NCBI GenBank assembly: GCA_947561585.1
Contig: CANNZV010002604.1
Location: 27,118-91,117 of the forward strand
Reading direction: 5' to 3'
DNA length: 64,000 nt
Source: Caprella mutica
Taxonomy: Eukaryota; Arthropoda; Malacostraca; Amphipoda; Caprellidae
Within the stretch, counting starts at the first letter, position 1. Each line of letters starts with the position of its first letter. Of this stretch, positions 22,898-34,808 are shown piece after piece. A model generated the notes under the pieces. The model was not told where the DNA came from and did no database searches. It saw only the letters and a list, made by a program, of their open reading frames with translations. The position numbers and the translations under genes are program-made.

Positions 22898-23050
22898 TTA
22901 ATCCTTATTGACACTTTTGTAGTTCATTACTGGTTAAACATAATATACATGTATATAGGGGGGCGTGCCGCCCCCCGAAACCCCCTGCCAGGTCATTAAA
23001 CAGTCATGAAGAGTGCAGTACAACAAACTAGCGGATACAACAAACTCCAT
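22898..23050 (-). mobile_element. TAGTCCGAC MITE, copy 3, truncated and reversed
   Basis: The reverse complement matches the right two-thirds of copy 1, including the GC-rich GGCGTGCCGCC core and the GCGGATACAACAAACT segment. The terminal TAGTCCGAC units are missing or decayed. Confidence 0.75.
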
Positions 23051-23134
23051 TAGCAACTCTCAGTTATTTCTATTTGTTTAACTAGGTAAATAAGGATTAG
23101 AAAAACATGGGCTCTTGACCGGAGGGCTCTTGAT

Positions 23135-23443
23135 CGTACCCCAAATTTAACAACGTTGCCCTGTTGGTAACAGACGCAGCAGCATACATGAAGAAGTACG
23201 CATCTTCTCTTCAAGTTATATATCCAAATATGATAATTTAACTTGTTTGTTCATGGTTTGCACATGATTGCTGAGGCGGTGAGAGAACAGTTTCCAGATG
23301 TGGATAAACTAATTTCGAATGGCAAGAAGATATTCTTGAAAGCTCTAACCCGATGTGAGCTATTTTGTGACAGTGCTCCTGATGTGCCTCTTAAACCACA
23401 ACCAGTGCTGACGAGATGGGGAACTTGGCTTCTGCAGCCTTAG
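23135..23443 (+). pseudogene. hAT transposase fragment
   Basis: Reads VALLVTDAAAYMKKY, a break with a stop near 23237, then FVHGLHMIAEAVREQFPDV, KALTRCELF and VLTRWGTWL. These are the same blocks seen in the decayed transposase of the hAT element at 39195-42057, and are well-known conserved blocks of this hAT family. The amino and carboxy termini are missing and no inverted ends were found around it. An isolated dead fragment. Confidence 0.85.
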
Positions 23444-24110
23444 GGCCCCCGCACACGAGCGTTCCATCGCCGCAACGTCAAATGATCGCAGCCGCATGGC
23501 CAGGGCACACGAGTGTGTGCCGAAATGGAAAATTAACCCAGATGCATAGAGAGTGACATGTAGCATGTACCAGTCACACTATACCTAACTAGTCACACTA
23601 TACCTTAAGAGATAGAAATTTTAAAGTAATTGTTATTGTACGTATAACGGTTACCAATACATATCGGTGCACATTCATTCAAAAGTTTATTTAAACTTCA
23701 TAAGGGCTTGATCGATAAAGAAATACCTGAATTAATTCTGATTCTCGTTTTATTATTTCTGTTAAATAACTCAGACTTAAAATGTAGGGACAAAAGTTTC
23801 TTTCTTTTATGTTTAATAAAACTGTTTCAATCTCTACTATTTAATTACAATTACCATTGAAAGATGCGACAACAAACCGTCCGTGTGCGCACCCACACGT
23901 AGATTATATAGAATTGACTGGTAATGCGGCAGTCACCATCAGTCAAGGGAACGCATTACCCTGCGTCAAGAATTATCCATCTCTCTGCCGGACGGCAAAG
24001 AACGCTCTTGTGCCCACATATACCCGAGAGGTAATGCTATTTTAGAGTCATGCGTCATTCTCCGGACAGCGAAGAACACTCGTGTGCGGGGCCCTTATAC
24101 TATGCGACAC
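23444..24110. other. Unassigned stretch
   Basis: Contains two similar patches, CCCCCGCACACGAGCGTTC (23449) and, inverted, GTGTGCGGGGCCCTTA (24085), which look like the ends of a short element of about 0.65 kb. Inner GCCGCAACG-type words are partly inverted. No gene was recognised. Confidence 0.4.
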
Positions 24111-24114
24111 ATTT

Positions 24115-24235
24115 CGACGGTGCGCGGAAGATTCCACTGCTGAATATTCCACTGGGAAAATTCCACTGCGGAAAGTTCCACTGAGGATAATTCCACTACG
24201 GAATATTCCACTGGGAAAATTCCACTAAACCAATA
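24115..24235. repeat. Orphan array of GGAAnATTCCACTG phrases
   Basis: Seven imperfect copies of a 15-18-bp phrase (ATTCCACTGCTGAAT, ATTCCACTGGGAAAA, GTTCCACTGAGGATA and so on). Architecture matches the terminal arrays of the hAT-like elements here. The inverted partner end was not found. Confidence 0.75.
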
Positions 24236-24249
24236 AAATTCTATATTAA

Positions 24250-24610
24250 ATTGTACTGTATTTATTATTTTTTATATCATAAATCGTAATTATATTGTAA
24301 TTATTGTAATTTGTATTGATTTGCAATTGTATTCATTCGTTAATTGTTTTTATTTGTAATTGTATTTATACTTGTAATTGTATTTATTTGTAATTTTATG
24401 TATTTGTAATTATTGTATTTATTTGTAATAATTGTATTTATCTGCAATAATTGTATTTATTTGTAATAATTGTATTTATTCGTAATTGTTGTATTTATTT
24501 GTAATTGTATGTATTTGTAATTGTTGTATATATTTGTAATTGTTGCATTACTTTGTAATTTTTGCATTTATTTGTAATTATTGTATTTATTTGTAATTGT
24601 ATTTAAAAGG
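24250..24610. repeat. TTTGTAATTGTATTTA minisatellite
   Basis: About twenty imperfect copies of a 15-18-bp TTTGTAAT(T)GTATTTA unit. It immediately follows the GGAA phrase array. Confidence 0.85.
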
Positions 24611-24816
24611 AAGATACTGTTAAACCGAATTGGCCAAATGACAGTCCAAAATATATTTTTATAAATCATTTCACGTGAATAGGTGATAGATACTGTTCCT
24701 GTAGCTTGATAGCTAGGAAACGTTAACTACATTCAAGGAAATATCTTGGTCTGTTCACTGTTAATCTAAGAGTGTGTAGGATAGTGTCTTGTGCTAATGT
24801 TTTTTCTTAACCGATA

Positions 24817-26057
24817 TATTAACAATAGAAAGATTGTTAATACGCTGAACTTGTATCTTTACTTAATCTTTCAATTTCTATAATTTGATAATCATTTAAT
24901 CAGACATAATCTTTTTAATCTTGTACACTGTTCATTAGAAGGAAATGCTATTTAAATTTATGGTCATGTTATTCTCGCTAGGAGCTCGAAAATAATTATA
25001 AACGAATAGCTTTGATGTAAGCCGCTAATATAACTTGTAACTTCAGAACATAACTTTATAACTTGTAACCCAGAGCTATAACTTGTAACTCAGAATATAA
25101 CTTTATAATTTGTACTAAGTTATATAACTTCATGAACTTTGTAAATCAGTTATACAACTTAGAATATTGAGTTCTTTTTCTATAGATAGAATTGAAATTA
25201 ATACTTAATTAATTTAAAAGGAATTAAGTAAGTATTTCAATTATCCTAATTGAAATACTTAATTAATAGTTAGGAACTTGTAACATTTCTGATCATGTAT
25301 AGGTTAAACAGGACTCTGAAATAGTATGCTTAAATTTGGATGTTTATTAGTAAATCAGGTTTCACTAAAATGAACTATTAGTAAATCTGATCGATCTATA
25401 TGTTAATCGTATAGAAAGCCATTACCACTAGCGTGTTAAATTTGAATAATGCATTGTGTGTTATTTCTATCTGCAGTGAGTAGAAAAACATCTTTGAAAA
25501 GTACTATCAGTACCTTAACAGAAGTTTATTCACTCACTGGAAGGTTGGACTCTCCAGTTCATCCTTTAAATACCATTGGCACCTAACTAAAGTGTTCATA
25601 GTTCGCGATGGTCTCTTGAAGACTGGTTGGTCGGACCAAGTCCGGTCGGACTTGTCCATCCACGGGTTTCGTGAGTTGGCAACTCAAACCCTTGTTTATT
25701 TTAAACCCTTAAGTTTACTCAACCGCTAGTTTATTTAAAACTTGTGTTGTGTTATTTGAAGACTTGTGCGTAAGTCTTAGAACTCTGTACTATTCGAACT
25801 TTAATATAAGTACACCCATTTAAAACTTCCTTGTGTTTAATTTACTTCCTAAAAACTTTTACCGTTTAGTCATTTGTCAGTTTAATAGAATTCAATCAAT
25901 TACCTCCAAGTCTCTTCAAGTTAAGATAATACAAATAATTGTTAAAGAACCCGGAGACTTAATTTGCTCTATGGGATAAGTTTATTAACAAGCCTCATCT
26001 ACTTAGAAAATATGTGATAATTTACTATCAATCCCATAGGAAAAGGGCAATTTAATA
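24817..26057 (+). repeat. 5' LTR of the LARD-like element
   Basis: 1,241 bp, TATTAACAATAG to GCAATTTAATA. Single-base differences from the 3' LTR were noticed near 24991 (A/T), 25644 (G/A), 25795 (C/T) and 26012 (T/G). Confidence 0.9.
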
Positions 26058-26075
26058 TTGGCATCTTCAAACTGT
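26058..26075 (+). promoter_or_regulatory. Candidate primer-binding site
   Basis: TTGGCATCTTCAAACTGT starts directly after the 5' LTR. TGG one base after an LTR is the expected start of a tRNA-primed site, because tRNAs end in CCA. The tRNA was not identified. Confidence 0.5.
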
Positions 26076-26271
26076 CTTGAAGAAAAGAGGGAGGAAAAAG
26101 GAGGTTAGAATCTATTAACGAAAAGAACTGACTTAATATAAATGGTTTAAAGATTTTTAGAGAAGTAAAAGGAAAGTTGGAAAGACAGTGTCAGTGATAA
26201 AGAGGGTACAAAACCAGAACTATGAAACCCTAGTGTTATACAGTGTTAATCACTAGGTAAGCATTGAATGT

Positions 26272-26457
26272 AATGCGAGTGAACTAGCCAATCACACTCC
26301 TTCCGATAAAAGGACATTACGGGAGCAACTCTACAATGCCGATGGGAGAACACACCCTTTCAACTCACATACGGAAGTCCTGCAGCACTTCATAAAAAAA
26401 GAAGGAAAAGCAACAGAAAAGATTCACATGACATGTGAAAAGTATTCTAATAACTAA
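26272..26457 (+). pseudogene. Possible gag remnant in the LARD-like element
   Basis: One frame is open for about 60 codons and has ordinary composition (SDKRTLREQLYNADGRTH, then HTEVLQHFIKK). This sets it apart from the AT-rich remainder. A second more GC-rich island at about 26850-27115 has a basic, N/R/K-rich plus-strand frame (RDYDGKGRKNEDFNTDRK) that could be a nucleocapsid-like remnant. Neither was recognised as a known family. They may instead be leader RNA sequence. Confidence 0.3.
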
Positions 26458-28549
26458 TAACATTTTCAAGAAATACCGATGTAAAGTATTTCAGTGTTAT
26501 ACCAGTGTGAAAAATAACACTAGTGTTAAAGTGCTACAACCACTCCTTGTGCTAAAGAAGAAGGAGGCAACGTAAAAATTCGTTAGTTACGCTAGTTAAC
26601 GCGCTGTTACCTGCGTACTATCAGCTCTTCGGGTACTAGTGGCAAGAAAAACTGGTACGGCGACAAAGCTACTTTTGTCGTGATAAACTCACTCTTAAAT
26701 AAAAAACGAATTAAAGTAAATTAAATCGTCTCATCACTTTCGGAGTAAGTGACTGAAATTACTTTAACTGAGTGACGAGTTATTTTCTTCTTCATCAAAT
26801 AAAGTTGGGAGCCCTACTCCATATACTGAATAATAGTATAATAATGACATCGCGACAGAAACTCACTTTTACCTGGCGGTAATCACCCAAGGGATTACGA
26901 TGGAAAAGGCAGAAAAAACGAGGACTTTAACACTGACAGGAAAACAGCGAATCGCAGCAGATCCAAAGCTGAGAAGAGGACAAGAAACAGCGTACAGCTG
27001 TTGACCTGCAACAGGACAACGGGAGAATAGAAGAAATCGAATGACTCCAGAGAAATGGATCAGCAGATGACAAGAGGCAGCTCTACTATTCCCGTAAACA
27101 GAGAGGCAAAACAAGGCAAACTACTAGGTGATGCTATTTAACTATTTAACCTAAAGTTAATATACTGTAATGAATTTTGTGTCTGGAATATAATAATGTC
27201 TACTTATATTTTTGTATTGTGAATTTTTATATTGTCTTTATTAATCTTTACTAATTATTAATCTTTACAGTGTATATTGAAAGGTTTTGTTAGATAAGGT
27301 AGTATGTAATAAAGAATGGCTTTACCAAAATACGACACAAATAGTTACAACCTGCCGCAAAGGTTCCTAGTAATATAAAGTGTAGTTATGACACTACATT
27401 CCTGGGGGAATGATAGATTTATATCATAGTCTCAAATAGTGGAGTAAAAAGTAGTGTCAAAGACCAGTAGCCTCAAATAGCGCAGTTAGTAAAAAGTAAG
27501 ATGATATGACAATTTTAGTCAATGTGTATCATTTAAAGGTAATAAACTTTTAACAGATATAATTGAATCTGGGAATATATTAATTGCACAGAATATTTTA
27601 GATGTGTCGGGATAGTGAAAACTATTTACATTTTGACAGGCTAATAATACCATGTATTTCAGTACTTTTATAATCATCTGACTGAGAACGACATTTAAAT
27701 CTAATTTATTTTGCATAATTATTCTATAAGTAAAATCATTGAAAACTAATGGAACGTATGTTTCAGAAAGTGAAAGTTGTATAAATGTGCGAAGATTGCA
27801 AATACTCGTGGAAAGCACGTTATATAACAAAATAACTGTTGTTGTCCTATAAAAGGCGAAGTATAATTATAATAAATAATTATAAAGGAATTCAGAAAAT
27901 CGTATATAAGAATTTCGAAGAAGCTTAGAGAGAAAGTTCAAATGATGAGAACGAACTTAAAATACTATTTTGAAAGTATGAATTTTTAAAGTATTAAGTA
28001 AAAAACATTAGAACAATGTTTAAATGAGCTAATATACATAGTTGCAAATATATTAGTAGTAACCTGTGTACTCATAAATAGAGATACAGATGGAATATGT
28101 AACTGTATATTCACCGATAAGGAGAATAAAAATATTCCAAGTTGATGATATTAAATGGGTCTTATAACCTGTGAATTTGTCATGTAAATAACCAAAGGTG
28201 AATTTGGTAAAGTAACGATATACCTATTTATGTGAACTAAGTATTTTCCATATTTTTAGTACTGGAATGGAAGTAATTAACCCATTCTCGTATTTCATTA
28301 ATTTTGCATATTTTAATGAAATGATATTTATTGTTTGTGGCTTAAAAAGCAATAACGTCGATAAAAATCTTTGGAAATTATAAATTACGCTGTTTTATTT
28401 AGTAGGTAATATCAAGAGAAAGTGATATCGAGAGAAGTTGATATCATAAAAAACGGTTATATCATACAGAAATATACCGAAAGTACAGTCACGGATGTGA
28501 ATATCTGACTATAGGGTCAAAACATCCTTTAAGTCAGTGAAAGTCAAAT

Positions 28550-28810
28550 GAGTTGTCATATTATAAAATATAGACGAGGTTTCAGGTAAAACCGTAAATA
28601 CCTAAGATACAACATTGAGTTGTGATATTATAAGATATAAAAAGGGTTTCAGGTAAAACCGTAAATACCTAAGATACAACATTGAGTTGTGATATTATAA
28701 GATATAAAAAGGGTTTCAGGTAAAACCGTAAATACCTAAGATACAACATTGAGTTGTGATATTATAAAATATAAAAAAGGGTTTCAGGTAAAACCGCAAA
28801 TACCTAAGAT
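28550..28810 (+). repeat. Four tandem 67-bp units in the LARD interior
   Basis: Units begin GAGTTGTGATATTATAA and include GGTTTCAGGTAAAACC and GTAAATACCTAAGATAC. Starts are at 28550, 28617, 28684 and 28751. Units 2 and 3 look identical, and units 1 and 4 differ slightly. Confidence 0.9.
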
Positions 28811-30876
28811 GTGCACGTATTGTACATATATGACAAAATCATACCTAATTTCAGGGATGAAGTCAATTGATAATTATGATGTATGCCTATTCAAATAGTA
28901 ATAATCGCAGTGTTTGAAAAAAGAACCTGTCAATCGTTTCAGTGATTTAAGACAATCAAGTCAGATAATGAGTTAACGTAAATAAGATATAACGTAAATA
29001 TTAAACTCAGAGGTATGACTCAGTATAAAAAGAGTGAAACATTTTAAAGGATTGACAAGGAATGATATAGATATATATATATATCTTGAATATTTGAATG
29101 ACTATTTTGATATTAATATTGTATATTAAATATTTTTGAAGAGATTTAAAGTTACCTAGAGGTTAATACTTCTTAACCATAGTTAATGGAATATCGGGTA
29201 ATAAGTGGTAACTAGAGGGGAAAAGTAGGTTTGATACTAAATAATCAATATGTGATCTAGTTTCAAACTATATTCCTGTAATAATTAAAAGTAAGAAATA
29301 ATTGATTTGATTAGAGGTTATTGTTTAACGTAATTAAATAATTATATGCTTTAACGTAAAATCTCCAGTAACTCAATAATGAACGAAACAACGATATAAG
29401 AAAGATTCAACGCAGTTTCCGTATATTGAGTATATATTGAGTATAAATAATTAACTGTTAAATAAGAAGTTGTTGTAATTATTCCAGTGACGAATAATAA
29501 CTTAAAATAATCACATAGGTGATTAGTTCATATGAACGAAATAATCGTATAAAAAACGATATGAATTCAGACAATTGTATTTGTCAGACGATAATTCTGA
29601 GAAAGAAAATACTATAAGAGCAAAGATTTGCTGAATTTTATAATTAAATTGTAAGACTTGATTTGAATAGTGAATTAAATGCAAGCAATCGAACATAAAT
29701 GTATAAGAGATAAAACAATTATCGTAAGACTATTTTTCTATTAATAAAGTATAAAATATAGCAAACGTTATATATATATTAATATAACTTAACGTAAAAA
29801 TAACTTAACGTAAAAATATAACGCAACTTGATTTTATAATACTTGACTAGTAAAAAGTCAAGACTAAACGTAATCTTGAAGGAAGCGATGTAAATTCTCA
29901 AGTGGGAAGTTTTTGTCAACAGAGCTATTAAAATTTGTCACGCATTGAAGGTGGTACAGTCAGTAACACTATAGTTGACTATAGCAAGGATATAATATGA
30001 ATAAAATAATGAGTATTATATGGAAAATAAAACATCTAGGAATTAATGTGATTATTCCAGTAGGTTACTCAGAAATAATAATTAATTATTTAATTAATTA
30101 TTTGATAAAATAAATGAGTTTGAAAGAGAGCTCTTGATGATTCCTTTTAATGATAATTGTAATGTTTGATAAATAAATGAGTTACAGGTTCTTCGTCGAA
30201 ATAAAATCATGGAATTAATGTCATGAAATAAGTGTAATATCATAATTTAATAATATGATAAATTTGAGGAACTGAAGTAATATAAGTTATTACTTGTGTG
30301 GGAATTAGAACCTGTAAGAACAATGTATGAATAAGAATTAATAGTTATTTATAATTAAATGACATGCAGTAAATCAATCTACTGTTCTCTATGAACTGTA
30401 TTGTTATACAATCCAAGATGTAGCAGGAACTAATATTTGAAACACCATAACAAATGGAGAGTTTAACGAATGATTTGAATGATAACAAGATACGAAGCAA
30501 ATATTTCAATTAATATTATTTCACATTTAATTTGAATTCTTTTATTTATAATAGAAGTGTAATATTTTATGTTGAATTTTTGATTTTCAAGATGATAAAT
30601 AAAAATGTTTGTACTTGTTAATTAAAATAAAGATACTGAATTCTTGATATATAAATTTAGAAATGAATTCTAAATAAATAGTCGAATATTATTGAATGTA
30701 TAATGAATAATGAAAACATGCAATATAATATTCATGTACTTAAATCCTAATGTTTATGTACAATGATATATAAAATAATTGCTGAAAAAGATAGTTCGTT
30801 AAAACTTTTATATATGATAATATATAAATATATAACCATTCTGTTATGAAGGAAATGTTTGAATCAATCTTAAGGG

Positions 30877-31140
30877 GAACATTCTATTTATTCCTCTCAG
30901 AATGAAGAATAAAATAGACCCTAAAGAATTTCCAAACATAAGTTAGGCGAACATTCTATTTATTCCTCTCAGAATGAAGAATAAAATAGACCCTAAAGAA
31001 TTTCCAAACATAAGTTAGGCGAACATTCTATTTATTCCTCTCAGAACGAAGAATAAAATAGACTCTAAGAATTTCAGAATAATCTCAGGGGAACATTCTA
31101 TTTATTCCTCTCAGAGTGAAGAATAAAATTAGACCCCAAA
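30877..31140 (+). repeat. Four tandem 70-72-bp units, each able to form a stem-loop
   Basis: Each unit contains TTCTATTTATTCCTC followed by GAAGAATAAAATAGA, which are complementary over most of their length around a short CAGAATGA loop. Starts lie at 30877, 30949, 31021 and 31091. The stem is kept in all four units. Confidence 0.88.
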
Positions 31141-32929
31141 AAGATTACAATAATGAATTGAAGTGTAATTAAGTGTGATTATACATGGAATTGTGAGATA
31201 AATATATTAGAAAGTTATAAATTAAGATGTATAATAATTTATACGTTGGTATTTGAAAAAGGGGGATATTCCTAATACATAAAGAATATTCATTCTAAAC
31301 TGTAAGGGTAAATATTACTAAGAGAAAACAGTAATTGCAGATTCAAAGGTCAACCAGAGTACAGAAAATACCCTGAGAAGAAAATCTTCTTCTAAAGAAA
31401 AATTTCAAGGGGGAACCGTAATATTTCCAGATTTATAAAAGAATGAATGTAGTTGATTTTACATGAGTATAAAAAGGATTAAAATGAAATCGTAAATAAT
31501 AAAAGCGATCGAATAGAACGGATTTATTTCATAAAAATAAATGTAACGAGAATTGTAAAATACGTTCATGTTACGTATATGAATTTATTAATTAAACTCA
31601 GTATAGCAGTTTAAATGTAATTAAAAAGTTTGAGTTTAAAAGGGACAGTTATATAATTTAATAAATAATGTATGGATTCAAATAAAGAAAACGTTTGAAA
31701 AGTTTAATGATACTGAAATAAGAGTAAAAGGCTCTTTAGTGATAAATGGGAATTACGAAAATATTTTTGAGTATTGAGTTTAATGATAACAAGAATCTTG
31801 ATGATATTTAAATTATTACTTGAAAAAGTAAATGAATACATTAAACTTGAGTTAAAGCAAATGAAAAAATTAATGAGATTTAATTCTGTACGAGAATTTA
31901 TGATTATAAAAGGAACATAACGAAATATAATTAATAGCTAAAAAACGACATAGTTTGTGTTCAATTAATTTCTTTCAATGGTTAGATCAATAACATTAAC
32001 TCTTAAGGGTAACTACAATATACACTGATGTTTAAAGAAATGTAAATTATATATATAATGCATTGATGTTCAGTGAAACATAAAATATATATAAATAACT
32101 GTGTGTTTGTAAGTTAAGAGTAATTAAGAAAATTATGTTGACTAACACTTATAATTATTGATGAAATGTAATGTAATGGTAGATAAATAATCTATGTAAG
32201 ATGTAAGTTTCTTGTATAAGATAGTAAAGTTCACCTGTAATTGCAGAAACACACGTAAAAGAGGCTAACCAAAAGCAATGAACCCCATCCATCTGACGAT
32301 CTGACGTTATGGGCAAGACATCGGTTGAAGGTGAATTACTTAATTTTACTATGAATTTATCACTATAAGTGAAAATCTTGTAAAGTAACGTAACAATAAA
32401 AAGAAACATAACAGTTTTGATTGTGTCCAAGATTTTCATGAACCTAGTTTTAAGTGAAAAATATGTTATATATATAACTAACCCCTTCTTTACAGTTTTA
32501 TAATAATAGGAATATGTATTGTAAACTGAATGAGGTATATTTTGAAATAAATGTTATGTGAGATATATATTATCAAACTATAATATTACTTGAAGGATTA
32601 TAACAATACTATAATATTAAAGAATTTTGTAGAATCATTGTACAAAATTTTGGAAATAATTAAAACAATCATGTTTTAGCAATGGTAAAATAGTAATATT
32701 ATCCTTCAACTGTAAGTCTAAAAGTAATAGTTAGGTAAAAATATAATCCTAATTATACTTAAATTAATGATTTATTTTTCCCAAAACTTGAAAAACATCT
32801 CTCGAGAAACTGGAGCAGAGCAATAACAAACCAGATGTTGGAACAATCCAACACCAGTAACTTGTTGATCCGAAAAGGATAAGCCGAGCTACGCCTAGTG
32901 ACGAGAAGGCTGAGCAGTGGAGCACACTT

Positions 32930-33030
32930 GGTGATGACTTCACAGTCATACTTGATGATGACTTCACAGTCATACTTGATGATGACTTCACAATCATACT
33001 TGGTGACGACTTCGCAGTCATACTTGGTGA
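32930..33030 (+). repeat. Four tandem 24-bp units
   Basis: GGTGATGACTTCACAGTCAT-type units start at 32930, 32954, 32978 and 33002. The unit is a multiple of three, so all frames stay open across it, which explains the shadow frames on both strands. Confidence 0.88.
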
Positions 33031-33658
33031 CGTCACAAACCAATGCCCGATAACCTGAGGGAACCATTCATTCTGAAGGAGGAGAATGAACATGGGGGCT
33101 TCAACTCTCATGTACCTACTTTGAGAAGTCTTCTCTGATGGTACCGACACATTTAGATCATTTCACCTTGATCTTATTATTCTAAATTTTGAATTATTAC
33201 TTTAGTCCAATTATCTTAGATTTTTATACTTTGAATTTACTTTAAAGAAAGATTAAATATTAATTGCTTATTGAAACATTCAGGTTATGAGCATTTAATC
33301 ATTGATGTTTATTTGAAAATTAATTCTTTAAAGGATTACTTAAGATTTCATTTGATAGTTTACAGATTTCGAAGTTGAACATTTGATTTAAAGTAACTTT
33401 AATTTCATTGAATATTTTAAACGAAATCTGAATATGTTTATTCAATACGAATAAAAATAAGTTATGTAAAGCTAACAATAGTATAAATGAATACTAACCA
33501 ATAATATAGCTCATATGATATTACATAACATATATAACCATAGTTTAAGAAGAGAGAAGTTTAAGATAAGTAATAACGAATTTAGTTTTACTCATATATT
33601 TTGGAATGAATATTTTGGAATTAGAATAAACTATAATGAAGTTTCGATTTTGATGTAA

Positions 33659-33856
33659 GATTATATTCATTTGAGATATAAAAGTTAATTAAGTTCTATT
33701 GACTATAGATTATATTCATTTGAGATATAAAAGTTAACTAAGTTCTATTGACTATAGCTTATATTCATTTGAGATATATAAGTTAACTAAGTTCTATTGA
33801 TTATAGATTATATTCATTGGAAATATGAAAAGTAATTAATCTCTATTGATTTTAAA
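33659..33856 (+). repeat. Four tandem 49-bp units
   Basis: Units of TTATATTCATTTGAGATATA plus AAGTTAACTAAGTTCTATTGACTATAGA start near 33659, 33710, 33759 and 33808. The last is diverged. Confidence 0.85.
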
Positions 33857-34793
33857 ATTAATTTCATTTGAAAATTACTTAACTTTATTTCCGACGTTTC
33901 AAATTACGATGCTTGAAGTAGAAGATATAATAATAGTAGATATATTATAATCGTATGCTTAGATTTTATTGATAATCTTATTTGTAAGCATTATAATTTT
34001 GGTTCTTGAATGAAAGTAAGATGTTTATAGTTGGACTATATTGCAGTAAAGTATTAAACGAACTTTATATTTTGAAGAAAAACTTTAAGGGTGTTTTCAA
34101 TGACTAGACATTCACCTGGATACTATTTCCATTTAAGTGTTTAAGAATTGAGAACATACATATTTAATTTTTAGAAAGGTAATGGTTACTTTTATTTAAA
34201 AAATTAAAATATAAATTTAGCAGTTATAGATTGAAGTTTTATTATTGTTCAACTTGAATTTGAGATTCATAATTTGATGATTCATGTTTTGAAATTTTAG
34301 AACTGGATGAAATGGGATTTCAGGTTCAATTTTGAATAATTATAAACAAGGTTAGATATTTGAATATCTTTATTAGTTAAATAAATTCCATAAAATGAAA
34401 ATATATTTTTGATGTATGTTTCTGAATATGAGTAGAATAACTTATAAATTTTTACTCTATTTTGATTTAATATCTTGACCAGAGGTAGAATTCATGATTA
34501 CATATATGATAGGAATTGTCTTGTCATCATATTTTTGTACACACAAATTTTATGATGAAAAGACTGATCTATTTAGCAGATCAAATTTTAATCTGAAATT
34601 CATAATACATGAATCGAATGATTAAATTTCTTTTGTTTTAATAGATATAATTTATGTTTCGGACTTAGAAATTTTAAGAAATTTCATAGGATGTTTTCCG
34701 AGTGTTGTTCGAAATTTGTTAGGATATTTTTCGATTGGATTTCGATAATAAGGGTTTAGAAATTGAAATTCAACCGACAAGTCGGTTGAAACA

Positions 34794-34808
34794 CGAAGGG
34801 GGGAGTGA
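34794..34808 (+). promoter_or_regulatory. Candidate polypurine tract
   Basis: A purine run (GAAGGGGGGAG) ends a few bases before the 3' LTR, the expected place for the primer of plus-strand synthesis. Confidence 0.6.

Larger units (their letters stand above)
27120..34795 (+). other. Non-coding interior of the LARD-like element
   Basis: Very AT-rich with no long frame matching a known domain. The plus strand is noticeably A- and purine-rich up to about 32.7 kb and becomes more T-rich afterwards. Four tandem-repeat blocks are listed separately. A short GC-richer island lies at 32790-33150. Frames at 27519-27830, 32155-32439 and 32759-33150 are not supported as genes. Confidence 0.7.

Noticed and set aside
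32759..33150. Two overlapping minus frames with repeated SSMTVKSS or KYDCEVI
   Set aside because: They come from the 24-bp tandem repeat, whose length keeps all frames open. No supporting motif.
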